A DNA stretch of 64,000 nt from positions 95,306,947 through 95,370,946 of the forward strand of contig CM056573.1 in assembly GCA_029721435.1 (NCBI GenBank), read 5' to 3'. Shown piece after piece: positions 1-9,652 of this stretch. Every line of letters begins with the position of its first letter. Position 1 is the first letter of the stretch. The position numbers were made by a program, and so were the translations under genes. The notes beneath the pieces were generated by a model. That model was not told the origin of the DNA, did not search any database, and saw nothing but the letters and a program-made list of their open reading frames with translations. The DNA is from Gymnothorax reevesii. Taxonomy: Eukaryota > Chordata > Actinopteri > Anguilliformes > Muraenidae.

Positions 1-1013
1 GCTTCCACCATAGAGGTTGAACTAGTATGGCAAAAGAATGCAGGCCTGCCTTATACCTTGTCCAGTGTCAAACCTTTTAGTGAGTCTGGTGCTCATTTAT
101 ACTGCTGCTTTTTGATGCTTGTACAGCTTAGCCATCAAGGCAATTGTCTGATTGGGAAATCCCATCTCATGCAGCACATTCCACAGATGGTTATGCGCCA
201 CTGTATTGAACGCCTTTATTTAATGCCTCGCGGTAATCAATTAAGCATAGAAACAGCAGCATATTGAACTCTCTCATTTTCTCAATGACCATTTTGAAGT
301 TGAAGATTTCATCCCACATACCTTTTCCAGTCTGAACTCTGCTGGTTCTGCTGCTGCTGTCTCCTCAATTCACCTAACCACTCATCCGACTGTGATCTTC
401 AAAGGTACTTTGCTTGCATGACTGATTAGTGCAACTGTTCTGTTGTGGCCACATTCGGTGGTATCGCCAGGCTTCGGAAGAGGAACGAAGATTGATTTCT
501 CCGTCTTGCAGCCACTTTTTAGTTCTCCAGGTTCAGTCACAGATGGAGTGTAGCACCTTAGCTGGACTGCTGCCTGCCCCAGTTATCAGCTCGATTGGCA
601 CTAAGTCAGTTCCTGGGCTTTTTCCAGTCTAAATTCCCTTCAGAGCATGTTCAACTTCGCTGAGCAATGATATAGGTTCCATGCTGGTATTTTCCATGTC
701 GAAGTTAATGGTGAAGTTCTGTATGTGAATTGCGCTGGTACAGTTCTTCGCAGTACTCTTTGAACCTGGAAATAACCTGGTCGCCCTCCCTCAGAAGGTT
801 GCCGTCTTTATTCTTGATGACATCTAGCCTGAAAGGAATGGGCTTAGACTCCAAATGCAGTTCAGCCTCGGCAGGGCATTTATTAGGATTCACAAAGCTC
901 ATGGTCAAGGACAGAAATGGATCAATAGCCAGGCAAACAGAGTAATGCAGAATAGTCAGAATCAAAGTCAGGGGACAAGCAAGTAGTTCAGTAACCAGAG
1001 AATCAATCCGCAC
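1..1013 (-). pseudogene. Decayed non-LTR retrotransposon (LINE) reverse transcriptase, cut by window edge
   Basis: Read on the minus strand, about 705-1013 gives a segment with KDGNLLREGDQVISRFKEYC, the linker that precedes the RT domain in LINE ORF2 proteins. Minus-strand translation of about 1-280 gives the RT palm with HNHLWNVLHEMGFPNQTIA and then a decayed RQGC-SPYLFNLY block (here RQACILLPY followed by a stop). Stops and frameshifts separate the pieces, so this is not a functional gene. The rest of the RT, including the catalytic YADD motif, would lie before position 1. The pattern resembles the endonuclease-RT elements often mislabelled craniofacial development protein 2-like in fish and invertebrate annotations. 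I do not assign a clade. Confidence 0.75.
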
Positions 1014-1678
1014 AAAGACAGTAACAAAGGGGCTGAGCTAAAGGAATGGAAGGGGAAGGAAAAAGGGAGTTGGATGGAATAAGGGAGAACAAATGAGAAA
1101 CTAAACAGATGGGTACAAAATGGGAATAAGGGAGAACAGAGTACTAATCAATCAGCCAGCAATCAAACAACGTAATACAAACAATCAATAACAAGACTTA
1201 TGGGAGATATAACAAGAAACGAGCAATCAACAATCGAAACCAGAAAAGCGCAGAAACGAGACTTAACCAAGACGAGCTATGGGAAGAAACGAGTCAACAA
1301 GAAGCTGGGGAAAAAGTGGGCCTTTTAAACACAAACTAATTAAGTGGAATCCCAGCTAAACACAGGACAGCTGTAGAGAGAGGCGGAACTAGAAAAGCAA
1401 GGACGGTGATAGGAGAGAGAGGGGAAACAGGTGGAGTTCTAACTCTGATCTAACTAATCACCCGTGCCTCTCAAAACTACTCTCAGGTGTGGATAGTCAA
1501 TGAGAACAGCGAGAGAGAAGGAAGTGGAAATACCTCACCGAAATACAAGGAAGAGAGTGTGATGAAAAAGACAAGACACCACAAGACAGAAACGAGAGGA
1601 AGACACTGAAGACCAAAGACAGCGCAATCTTCCAGAAACATACATCTAAAAGAATAAATATGATAAATAAATAAACAG
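1014..1678. other. Unassigned purine-rich stretch
   Basis: No ORF with recognisable protein similarity on either strand. The plus strand is unusually rich in A and G. It resembles the purine-rich non-coding tail at 40900-41480 in style, but I could not align the two. It is probably an unrecognised repeat or the 5' part of the LINE at 1-1013. Confidence 0.4.
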
Positions 1679-2176
1679 TGTTATGGCCCCAATTTGTTAT
1701 TACAATTTACAACACAACAGCAACAGCAAGGGATGACAAACACAGTTTTAACAACTAAAACACATTTAATTTTTAACAAAGACAAAGACTAATAACAACC
1801 TACAACTAAAGACCAAGATTGATAAATAATAAAAAACAGAAATAATTACAGTCCCTTTTTGGTGGGGTGGCTTGGTGATGTCCTGGATGAAGAAAATGCT
1901 CAAACACAGGCAAAGAAATCCACAAAAGAAATGTCACAGGTCTTGAACAGAATGGCAGGTCTGGTCATCTTCTTGCAATTTCTCCTACTACTTTACTGTC
2001 TCAATTTTTTTCCTTATATACTCTTTTGCAGACCCCACCCACATTTAGACCTCTTTTTTTTTTATTTTCTGAGACTTGCCCCAGACATGTCCAGGACATG
2101 TCTAAACATGACTCCAGTCTGAGCTGAACAAAAAAAAAGTAAATACTGCCATCTAGTGGCCTATATTCACATTACA
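1679..2176 (-). repeat. 3' LTR of Gypsy copy 1
   Basis: 498-bp LTR nearly identical to 5130-5628 and 33599-34082 and more diverged from 19660-20162. In element orientation it begins TGTAATGTGAA and ends GGGGCCATAACA. A TATATAAG box lies on the minus strand at 2013-2020. Confidence 0.9.
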
Positions 2177-2186
2177 CCTCCATTCC
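2177..2186 (-). other. Polypurine tract of Gypsy copy 1
   Basis: The minus strand reads GGAATGGAGG immediately before the TG of the 3' LTR. This is the expected position and composition of the plus-strand priming site of an LTR retrotransposon. Confidence 0.75.
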
Positions 2187-2315
2187 AAAAGGGAAAAATT
2201 TTGACTCATAAAGGCAAAATTTTTCTTTTCAATACAAAATGGTTAAGTGAACACTTGTCTATATATACATATCATACAATATTCAAATAAACACATGATA
2301 TATATATATACATAT

Positions 2316-2468
2316 TCAAACACGGGATAAGCAATCAGCAATTACATTGTCTGTACCCTTCACATGCTTAATTTCCAAGTCAAACTCCTGTAAAATCAAA
2401 CTCCAATTCAACAATCTCCGATTTTTGTTTTTCATCTTACTCAAAAACATTAAAACATGTTTAAAACA
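2316..2468 (-). pseudogene. C-terminal RNase H remnant of Gypsy copy 1
   Basis: Minus-strand translation ends with EFDLEIKHVKGTDNVIADCL followed by SRV and a TGA stop at 2316-2318. This is the typical end of a Gypsy RNase H (hydrophobic strand, H-x-KG-x-N-x-x-AD-x-LSR). It lies directly upstream of the 3' UTR and polypurine tract, so RNase H is the last coding domain of this family. The junction with integrase at about 2469 marks the internal deletion. Confidence 0.8.
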
Positions 2469-3227
2469 TTAAACATTGATGTTACGTAGAGGTATGGCTT
2501 CGGGGAATCTGGTAGATGCACACATGATTGTCAACAAGTACTGATTTCCAGATCTAGTCTTGGGTAATGGACCAACGCAATCAACAATGACCCTAGAGAA
2601 TGGCTCCCCAAATGCTGGGATAGGCTGCAATGGAGCTACAGGTGGGTCTAACTGGTGTTTTCCAACTACCTGACAAGTGTGACAGGTTTTGCAAAAGTTG
2701 GAAACGTCTTTCCGAAGCCCAGGCCAAAAGAAGTGTTTCATGATCTTATCAACAGTCTTGTTAACACCAAGATGACCTCCTAAAGGTAAACTATGAGCCA
2801 TTGTTGAGATCTCATTCCTATAGACCTTCGGAACAACAATTTGCCTGACCACTGCCCAATCTGCATTGGCAGGGATATCAGGAGGGTGCCACTTCCGCAT
2901 CAACACACCATCCTTGAGATAATACCCAACTGGAACTGCGTCTATTTCTTTATCAGGAAGGGCTCTCCTCTTTAGTACACAAATTTCAGGATCATTAGTT
3001 TGCTCCTCAATCAACCGCTTTCTGGACAGAGACAAGTCTCCAGACACATCAGAATCACCAGACCCATCCGGCTGGCTGAATAGAGAACTGATAAAAGTAT
3101 CTGATAAGTCCTCAAACGGAGAAATCATGGTAGGCCAATCAGAGTCATGAGGCGAACCACCTGAGTCCTGACTATGTACTGGACGGCACCACATCATCTT
3201 CTTCTTTAACCTTCTTGGCCATAGCAC
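2469..3227 (-). pseudogene. Integrase N-terminal half (pol fragment), Gypsy copy 1
   Basis: Contains a PR-to-IN linker, then the integrase H2C2 zinc-binding region (HSLPLGGHLG followed by CKTCHTCQ), then the first catalytic aspartate in VIVDCVGPLP. The rest of the core (second D, the E) and the C-terminal domain are absent because the copy jumps to RNase H at about 2469. The frame is offset from the gag-protease ORF. Copy 2 has a few more bases at the equivalent point (about 17825-17840) and reads straight through, so a small deletion near 3175 in copy 1 caused the frameshift. Family gene order places this domain right after protease, not after RNase H. Confidence 0.85.
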
Positions 3228-5016
3228 GAGTCACTGCGCAAGAAGGATACAGAGATGGGTCCTCATCCCCATCTTCAGTGCTCGGCTGTGAAGTAAGATG
3301 TACAGGGGGAACTACTTTGCCCCCAGCCAGGTCATTGCCTAGCAACAGAGAAACACCCTTTATAGGTAGACTTGACATAAGTCCCACCTTTACCTGTCCT
3401 GTAACTAAATCTGACTTCAAGAATATAGAGCGCAGGGGTACAGATACAGTCCTCCCTTCAATACCTTGTACAAGTATGAAATCCCCTGAAGCGGTCTCAT
3501 CACGTAACTCCAAGGAGTCCATCAACAAAAGTGACTGAGAAGCTCCGGTATCCCTTAGGATATATATGGGGACAGGAGGAGAATGCTCATTTAGAGCCAC
3601 AAATCCCTCTGACATAAATGGAAGAAATTCCTCCCTCACAAAGTCAGCTGTATTAGGCTTTTTAGCCCCACAAGAAGCAGGCAATTTAGCAGATTGGTTA
3701 TCTACTACAGGGGTTTCTAACCTTGTTTTCACAAAGGCATTTGGTTTGGTATCCTTTTCTTTTTCTTTCTTAGCTTTAAGGAACCAACAGTTAGTTGTAA
3801 CATGACCAGATTTCTTGCAATAACTGCAAACTAGACCACTTTTGTCACTGTCAGCTTTCACACTTTGATTAGACCTGTTACTGGATTTCTGAGCACCATC
3901 ACCAGATTTGTCTTTGTCTTTGGGTGAGGAATCTTGGGTATCACCGTAACCCTTTTTCTGAAATTGGGACCATTTATTGTTACTGCTAGACTGAAATTTG
4001 GACTTATGAGTGAGAACATATTCATCTGCAAATTTGGCAGCTGATTGCAAGTTCAGTGCTTGCTTCTCATTAAGGTAGGTCTTAACATCATCCTTAACAC
4101 AGTTCTTGTATTCTTCAACTAACACCATCTCTTTTAGTGAGTTGAAATCATCCTTGACCTCCAAAGAAGTACACCAGCGCTCAAAGCAAACCTGCTTCTC
4201 ATTAGCAAATTCAACATAAGTCTGATTTTCAGATTTCTTCAGACCTCTGAATTTCTGTCGGTAAGCCTCTGGAACCAACTCATAAGCTCTCAAAATAACC
4301 TTTTTGACAACCTCATAATCAGAGGAATCATCTGCAGACAAAGCCGAATAGGCTTGTTGAGCTTTACCCTTGAGGACAGTTTGCAACATCAGAGGCCAGT
4401 GTTCCTTTAGCCACTGGCAACTCTTTGCTACCTTTTCAAAACACTGGAAATAGTTGTCAACATCCTTTTCTGAAAATGGAGGCACCAGTTTTACCTCCTG
4501 ACTGGCACAAAATTTATTTTTAGTTTCAATTTTAATTTTTAGTTGCTCCATTTGGAGTCTTTCTTCTCTTTCGAATTTCTCTAATTCAAAATCTCTCTGT
4601 CTCTGTCTCTCTCTTTCTGCTCTTTCCTCTTTCTCTCTCTCAAATTCTCTTTGTTTTTCTTCTCTTGCTAATTTTTCTAACTCAAACTGCCTTTGTTTTT
4701 CTTTTTCTTCCCTCTCAAATTCTCTTTGTTTTTCTTTTTCCTCCCTTTCTTTTTCTCTTTCCTCCCTTTCAATCTCTAGCATTTTTAATTTAAGTTCCAT
4801 TTCTATATTTGGATTTTCCACTGGAAACTGTTCCAGATCTCCTGGTGCAAACACATTTTCATCAATGTAATATTCAACTATCTCTCTAGCCAGTCTTGTT
4901 TTTCGCATGGCTGGTTTTACCTCTGTCAGCTCCAACTGTCAGCAAATTTCTAGCAGTTCTGTCTTTTTAAAAGACTTCAAAACCCCTATGGTTGGTGATG
5001 CCAAGAAATCATCCAT
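3172..5016 (-). pseudogene. gag-protease polyprotein, Gypsy copy 1 (one early stop)
   Basis: The family start is ATG at 5016-5014 (MDDFLASPT in both copies). In this copy an in-frame TGA just upstream of 4935 replaces an arginine codon. The remaining 587-codon ORF (3172-4935) is otherwise open. Domains in order from codon 1 of that ORF are: a very long charged coiled coil rich in E, K and R (residues about 50-140); a capsid-like region with WLKEHWPLMLQTVLKGKAQQ (about 175-300), which resembles the fold from which SCAN domains derive; a CCHC zinc knuckle CSYCKKSGHVTTNC (about 370); and an aspartic protease with DTGAS (about 465). The ORF ends in VVPSST where a small deletion breaks the continuous gag-pol frame seen in copy 2. 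Confidence 0.85.
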
Positions 5017-5108
5017 TGCTGTTGTCAATATATATCTAGGAAAATTCACAAAAACAATTTCACAATTTGGAATGTTAGATTTTCAATAAATTACTCACAC
5101 AATGGTCT

Positions 5109-5126
5109 ATCCCGGACGAGCCCCCA
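5109..5126 (-). other. Primer binding site, tRNA-Pro type
   Basis: The minus strand reads TGGGGGCTCGTCCGGGAT, 3 nt inside the 5' LTR. This is the 18-nt complement of the 3' end of tRNA-Pro, the same primer site used by murine leukaemia virus-type elements. The match is complete in this copy. The equivalent site in copy 2 (about 19638-19656) is degraded. Confidence 0.88.
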
Positions 5127-5129
5127 ATT

Positions 5130-5628
5130 TGTTATGGCCCCAATTTGTTATTACAATTTACAACACAACAGCAACAGCAAGGGATGACAAACACAGTTTT
5201 AACAACTAAAACACATTTAATTTTTAACAAAGACAAAGACTAATAACAACCTACAACTAAAGACCAAGATTGATAAATAAGAAAAAAACAGAAATAATTA
5301 CAGTCCCTTTTTGGTGGGGTGGCTTGGTGATGTCCTGGATGAAGAAAATGCTCAAACACAGGCAAAGAAATCCACAAAAGAAACGTCACAGGTCTTGAAC
5401 AGAATGGCAGGTCTGGTCATCTTCTTGCAATTTCTCCTACTACTTTACTGTCTCAATTCTTTTCCTTATATACTCTTTTGCAGACCCCACCCACATTTAG
5501 ACCTCTTTTTTTTAATTTTCTGAGACTTGCCCCAGACATGTCCAGGACATGTCTAAACATGAATCCAGTCTGAGCTGAACAAAAAAAAAAGTAAATACTG
5601 CCATCTAGTAGCCTATATTCACATTACA
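5130..5628 (-). repeat. 5' LTR of Gypsy copy 1
   Basis: 499-bp LTR nearly identical to 1679-2176, with TG and CA termini. It sits immediately upstream (minus strand) of the tRNA-Pro primer site, which identifies it as the 5' LTR. Confidence 0.9.
5465..5472 (-). promoter_or_regulatory. TATA box in Gypsy 5' LTR
   Basis: The minus strand reads TATATAAG in the middle of the LTR, the expected position for the element promoter. The same box is conserved at 2013-2020 and in the solo LTR at 33932-33939. Confidence 0.55.
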
Positions 5629-6522
5629 ATAGCAACTAAAAGTACTAAAACATACTAAAAACAAACAAACAAATCAGCGGTTTCTAATATAGCCTTGGCG
5701 TAAACTTTTTGCGATGTTTCATACTGCCTGATACAGACCGTGATGGGTTTTTAGCTGCATGTGCCTAGATCTTCACGCACTGTTTGTTGATGTTTCGGAT
5801 CTTGTGATGTGACATTGCTCTCAGCACTTCTCAGCTCACAGCTTGATACTCTTCTGTCGCTTCTTCAGAAACCATGCTTTTTGCTTTCAGTTACTTCACT
5901 TGGAAACCTTTTCTTGGGTTATGACACTGATAGTTTACTTTCCCCTTCTTTCCTGGAACCTTTCTTAGCATGGGGACACGCTCCTGAAAGAGGGGGAGAG
6001 ATGTGACAGTTGAAGGGTCCTGTCACTGGAAATGTCTCCTAATAAGTACATGCCCTTACTACCTTGCCAACGAGCCTGGCCCTTTGGCGATGTGGTGAGC
6101 GCGTAGGGCTATTTTCTGTGAGGATAATAAGGATAAGGATAGTCGCTTGATGCGACTGCAGTCCACCTTCCTCAATAGTAGACTCGCCCCAAATTTTCCC
6201 CCAAGCAGAGTGGAGAGCCACTTCTGGGACGCTGCAGAGACGTGCAGTAGCGCAGTTGGTAACACGCGAATCGTCCAGAACAGCCACAGTCAAGTCCGGC
6301 AACCATGTCCCGGCAGCAAAGCTGCCACGATGCTACTGGTAGAATCGAGGGGTTAGTATTGGGCAGCAACAAAATCCAGCACCTGCACTGGCCCTTTGAG
6401 GTTTAGATTGGACACCCCTGCTCGAGCCTCTTAATCTCAATAATAGTTTTCCTCCATGGTGTCCCTTTTAGAGAGCAAAATTATTAATGAGATGGTTAGT
6501 GAATAAATTATTGGGTACAGTG
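5629..6522. other. Unassigned stretch with an orphan polypurine/LTR-like junction
   Basis: No recognisable gene. At 5986-6001 a purine run GAAAGAGGGGGAGAGA is followed at 6002 by TGTGACAG, the typical look of a polypurine tract abutting a 3' LTR. I could not find a matching LTR end or second copy. Around 6380-6415 there is a tract resembling the tail of a common fish repeat (CCTTTGAGGTTTAGATTGGA). Confidence 0.35.
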
Positions 6523-6956
6523 TGTCATGGTTTGTGAGGTGTGTGTGTGTGATTTGGACTTTTCTTTGCAGCTCTCATCCCAGGACGATATCGAATTCCT
6601 TAGCTATCGGATTCTTTACCCAGCTGGCTGATTGAGCTGGGGCGGCCCCTTCCCAGACTCTATATAAGCAGGATGTCCGGCACGCCCCCTTCGCTAGAGT
6701 GTCTGTTTCTAGCTTTGTACTATAGCCAAAGATATCTGCAGTCTGGTTTTGTATGACTTTCTATCATCTGATTATTGGAGTTTCTTCTCCCTTTTTTATA
6801 TCTCGCTTTGCTTCCATGTTTCGGACTATTATACGTCCTTTGGAAGCCAAGTACTTTTATTTAATCTGTATTATTCTCTGTGTTCGTACTGTGTCCGTGC
6901 TGCTCACTTTCACTCTGGTCGTTGCGCTTGGCCTCCTAATTCTACCGGCCATTACA
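6523..6956 (+). repeat. Solo LTR of a second LTR-retrotransposon family
   Basis: 434-bp block beginning TGTCATGG and ending CCATTACA. It is flanked by a perfect 5-bp direct repeat CAGTG (6518-6522 and 6957-6961), the target duplication left by LTR-element integration. A TATATAAG box lies at 6661-6668 with GC-rich sequence upstream. No internal region or second LTR is present, so it is probably the product of LTR-LTR recombination. Orientation is inferred from the TATA box. Confidence 0.75.
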
Positions 6957-7341
6957 CAGTGCACTAGAATGGCCAGCATGGCACTCTTTTTGGCTGCTAT
7001 AGATTTTTCGTTGATTGTTCATAACAGGGAAATAATTAAGTTGGTACAAATGATTGCTGCAATTTTGTGGTTTGTCCATTTAGCCTTGGGAATAGTATAA
7101 TAAAACAAATGGAAATGAATAAATATGGACGTTGGCTTGCTTTTTCATTAAAAAAAGCATTGAGAGCAAATATTCTCCTATGCAAATCAATACTTGTATT
7201 AGCTTATGAGAAAATGAAGTCACAATACAGCAAATGCACATCTGTGGTGTTCTGTCCAATGCCCTGAAACCTACTTGGCTGGTTCAAGTGTGTAGTAAAA
7301 TTAACTCAATGAAATGGCCACTATTTTAACATTTATTAAAA
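6957..7341. other. No feature seen
   Basis: AT-rich unique-looking sequence between the solo LTR and the Tc1 element. A 115-codon frame spanning the LTR edge has no recognisable content. Confidence 0.4.
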
Positions 7342-8892
7342 CAGTGAAGTTGCCTCATTGTGTAAATCGTAAATAAAGACAGAATACAATGATTTGCAAA
7401 TCCGTTTCAACCTATATTCAATTGAATACATTGCAAAGACAAACTTTGTAATTCTTTGCAAATTTTAGGTCATTTGGATTTGATGCCTGCAACATGTTTC
7501 AAAAAAGCTGGTACAAGTGGCAAAAAAGACTGAGAGAGTTGAGGAATGCTCATCAAACACTTATTTGGAACATCCCACAGGTGAACGGGCTAACTGTGAA
7601 CAGGTGGGTGCCATGATTGGGTATAAAAGCAGCTTCCCTGAAATGCTCAGTCATTCACAAACAAGGATGGGGCGAGGGTCACCACTTAGTGAACAAATGT
7701 GTGAGCTGATTGTCGAACAGTTTAAAAACAACAATCCTCAACGAGCTATTGCAAGAAATTTAGGGATTTCATCATCTACGGTCCGTAATATCGTCAAAAG
7801 GTTCAGGGAATCTGGAGAAATCACTGCACGTAAGCGACAAGGCCGAAAACCAACATTGAATGCCCGTGACCTTCGATCCCTCAGGCGATACTGCATCAGA
7901 AACCAACATCAGCGTGTAAAGGATATCACCACATGGGCTCAGGAGCACTTCAGAAAACCACTGTCAGTAACTACAGTTCGTCGCTACATCTACAAGTGTA
8001 AGTTAAAACTCTACAATGCAAAGCGAAAGCCATTTATCAACCGCACCCAGAAACGCCGCCGGCTTCGCTGGGTCCAAGCTCATCTAAGATGGACTGATGC
8101 AAAGTGGAAAAGTGTTCTGTGGTCTGACGAGTCCACATTTCAAATTGTTTTGGAAACTGTGGACGTCGTGTCCTCCGGACCAAAGAGGAAAAGAACCATC
8201 CGGACTGTTATTGGCGCAAAGTTCAAAAGCCAGCATCTGTGATGGTATGGGGGTGTATTAGTGCCCAAGGCATGGGCAACTTACACATATGTGCAGGCAC
8301 CATTAATGCTGAAAGGTACATACAGGTTTTGGAGCAACATATGTTGCCATCCAAGCAACGTCTTTTTCATGGACGCCCCTGCTTATTTCAGCAAGACAAT
8401 GCCAAGCGACATTCTGCACGTGTTACAACAGCATGGTTCCGTAGTTAAAGAGAGCGGGTACTAGACTGGCCTGCCTGTAGTCCAGACCTGTCTCCCATTG
8501 AAAATGTGTGGCGCATTATGAAGCGTAAAATACGACAACGGAGACCCCAGACTGTTGAACAACTTAAGCTGTACATCAAGCAAGAATTGGAAAGAGTTCC
8601 ACCTGAAAAGCTTCAAAAATTGGTCTCCTCAGTTCCCAAACGTTTACTGAGTGTCGTTTTAAAGGAAAGGCGATGTTACACAGTGGTAAAAAGGCCCCTG
8701 TGCCAACTTTTTTGCAATGTGTTACTGCCTTTAAATTCTAAGTTAATGATTATTTGCAAAAAAAAAAAAGTTTCTCAGTTTGAACATTGATGTAGTGTAT
8801 TGCAGTGTATTCAATTGAATATAAGTTGAAAAGGATTTGCAAATCATTGTATTGTTTTTATCTAAGATTTACATATCGTGCCAACTTCACTG
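7342..8892 (+). mobile_element. Tc1-like transposon, nearly full length
   Basis: About 1.55 kb with long inverted terminal repeats of roughly 100 bp. The left arm from CAGTGAAGTTG at 7342 matches the reverse complement of the right arm ending at 8892, including CAATGATTTGCAAATCC and TATTCAATTGAATACA in both. The terminal TA duplication is not clear, so the outer ends may have mutated. It carries one transposase pseudogene reading left to right. Confidence 0.85.
7667..8790 (+). pseudogene. Tc1 transposase (DD34E), frameshifted
   Basis: Starts MGRGSPLSEQMCELIVEQFK, followed by two helix-turn-helix DNA-binding segments (ARNLGISSSTVRNIVKRFRE, then KPLSVTTVRRYIYK) and the catalytic core. The triad is visible as D in LWSDEST, D in FQQDNAK and E in SPIENVWR. 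A frameshift at about 8150 moves the reading frame from ESTFQIV into the phase that continues as SVMVWGCISAQG. A TAG stop at about 8446 precedes the last catalytic block. The protein would bind the inverted repeats and cut and paste the element at TA sites, but this copy is inactive. The start could be the upstream ATG at 7517, but family alignment favours 7667. Confidence 0.88.
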
Positions 8893-9609
8893 GTTTTGGG
8901 TTTTGTATGTTTTACGCTCAAATGACAAATATGAACACTCATCAATGTTACATAATACCCCTTTCGCCCGCCTCACAAATTGTTCCGCACTATTACACTG
9001 CACCTTTTGCTGAACTATTTTCCGTTGTGTTATTGATTATATTCATTTAATCAAAAATGTAAATGTTATGTTATTGCATGTTTTCTGTGGTTTTCACTGA
9101 CATCTCATTACCATTTCACTGACCATTATTAAGAATACTTCAACAATGAAATACTGCAATATGACACATCATTTGAATGAATGCACAAAGCAGTGATAAC
9201 CTTTCTTTTGACTGCTTTCAAACAGAAAAAGATTCAAGGATTCTTCATTATTTACAGTGTTCCTGGAGTTATGAGATTCATACAATAAAGATGTAGATGG
9301 TATGAAAGTGTCACACAGGTCTACAAATTTGCTCCATGTCTCAGTACATTCTCTGTTGGTAATTTTTAGAGAGGGCTAGCTGTTCATAGTTTAAACTGAT
9401 GTTAAAATATGTGGAGGCCAATGCACTGGAAATACATTGGGTCACGATAGCAGGAACCAGGTATATAGGTAATAGTTGGAGGTAAACTGAACATGCTTCA
9501 CCCAAAGGAAATGAGCTACACCAAAATAAAGCTGTTGTTTCCTTAAATAACAAGGCAATCAGAGATAGCAGACCTGGCCCCAGCCACGGCCTGACAGACA
9601 GCGTGACAG

Positions 9610-9652
<43 letters not shown>

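Larger units (their letters stand above)
1679..5628 (-). mobile_element. Gmr1-like Ty3/Gypsy LTR retrotransposon, copy 1, internally deleted
   Basis: Complete LTR-to-LTR unit of about 3.95 kb on the minus strand, with LTRs of 498 and 499 bp starting TG and ending CA. In element orientation it reads 5' LTR, tRNA-Pro primer site, gag with coiled coil and zinc knuckle, aspartic protease, integrase zinc-binding region and the first part of the integrase core. It then jumps to the last residues of RNase H, the polypurine tract and the 3' LTR. Integrase C-terminal half, reverse transcriptase and most of RNase H are missing, so it cannot transpose by itself. Flanking tetranucleotides are acag (1675-1678) and atag (5629-5632), one mismatch apart, consistent with a slightly mutated target duplication. 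Confidence 0.88.

Noticed and set aside
6235..6345. tRNA-like sequence (TAGCGCAGTTGGTAACACG and GGTAGAATCGAGG)
   Set aside because: A- and B-box-like motifs are present but no cloverleaf could be folded and the spacing is wrong for a tRNA. At best it is an old tRNA-derived SINE.
6753..7100. 115-codon hydrophobic plus-strand frame
   Set aside because: It runs across the 3' boundary of the solo LTR (6956) into unrelated flanking DNA, so it cannot be an ancestral gene.
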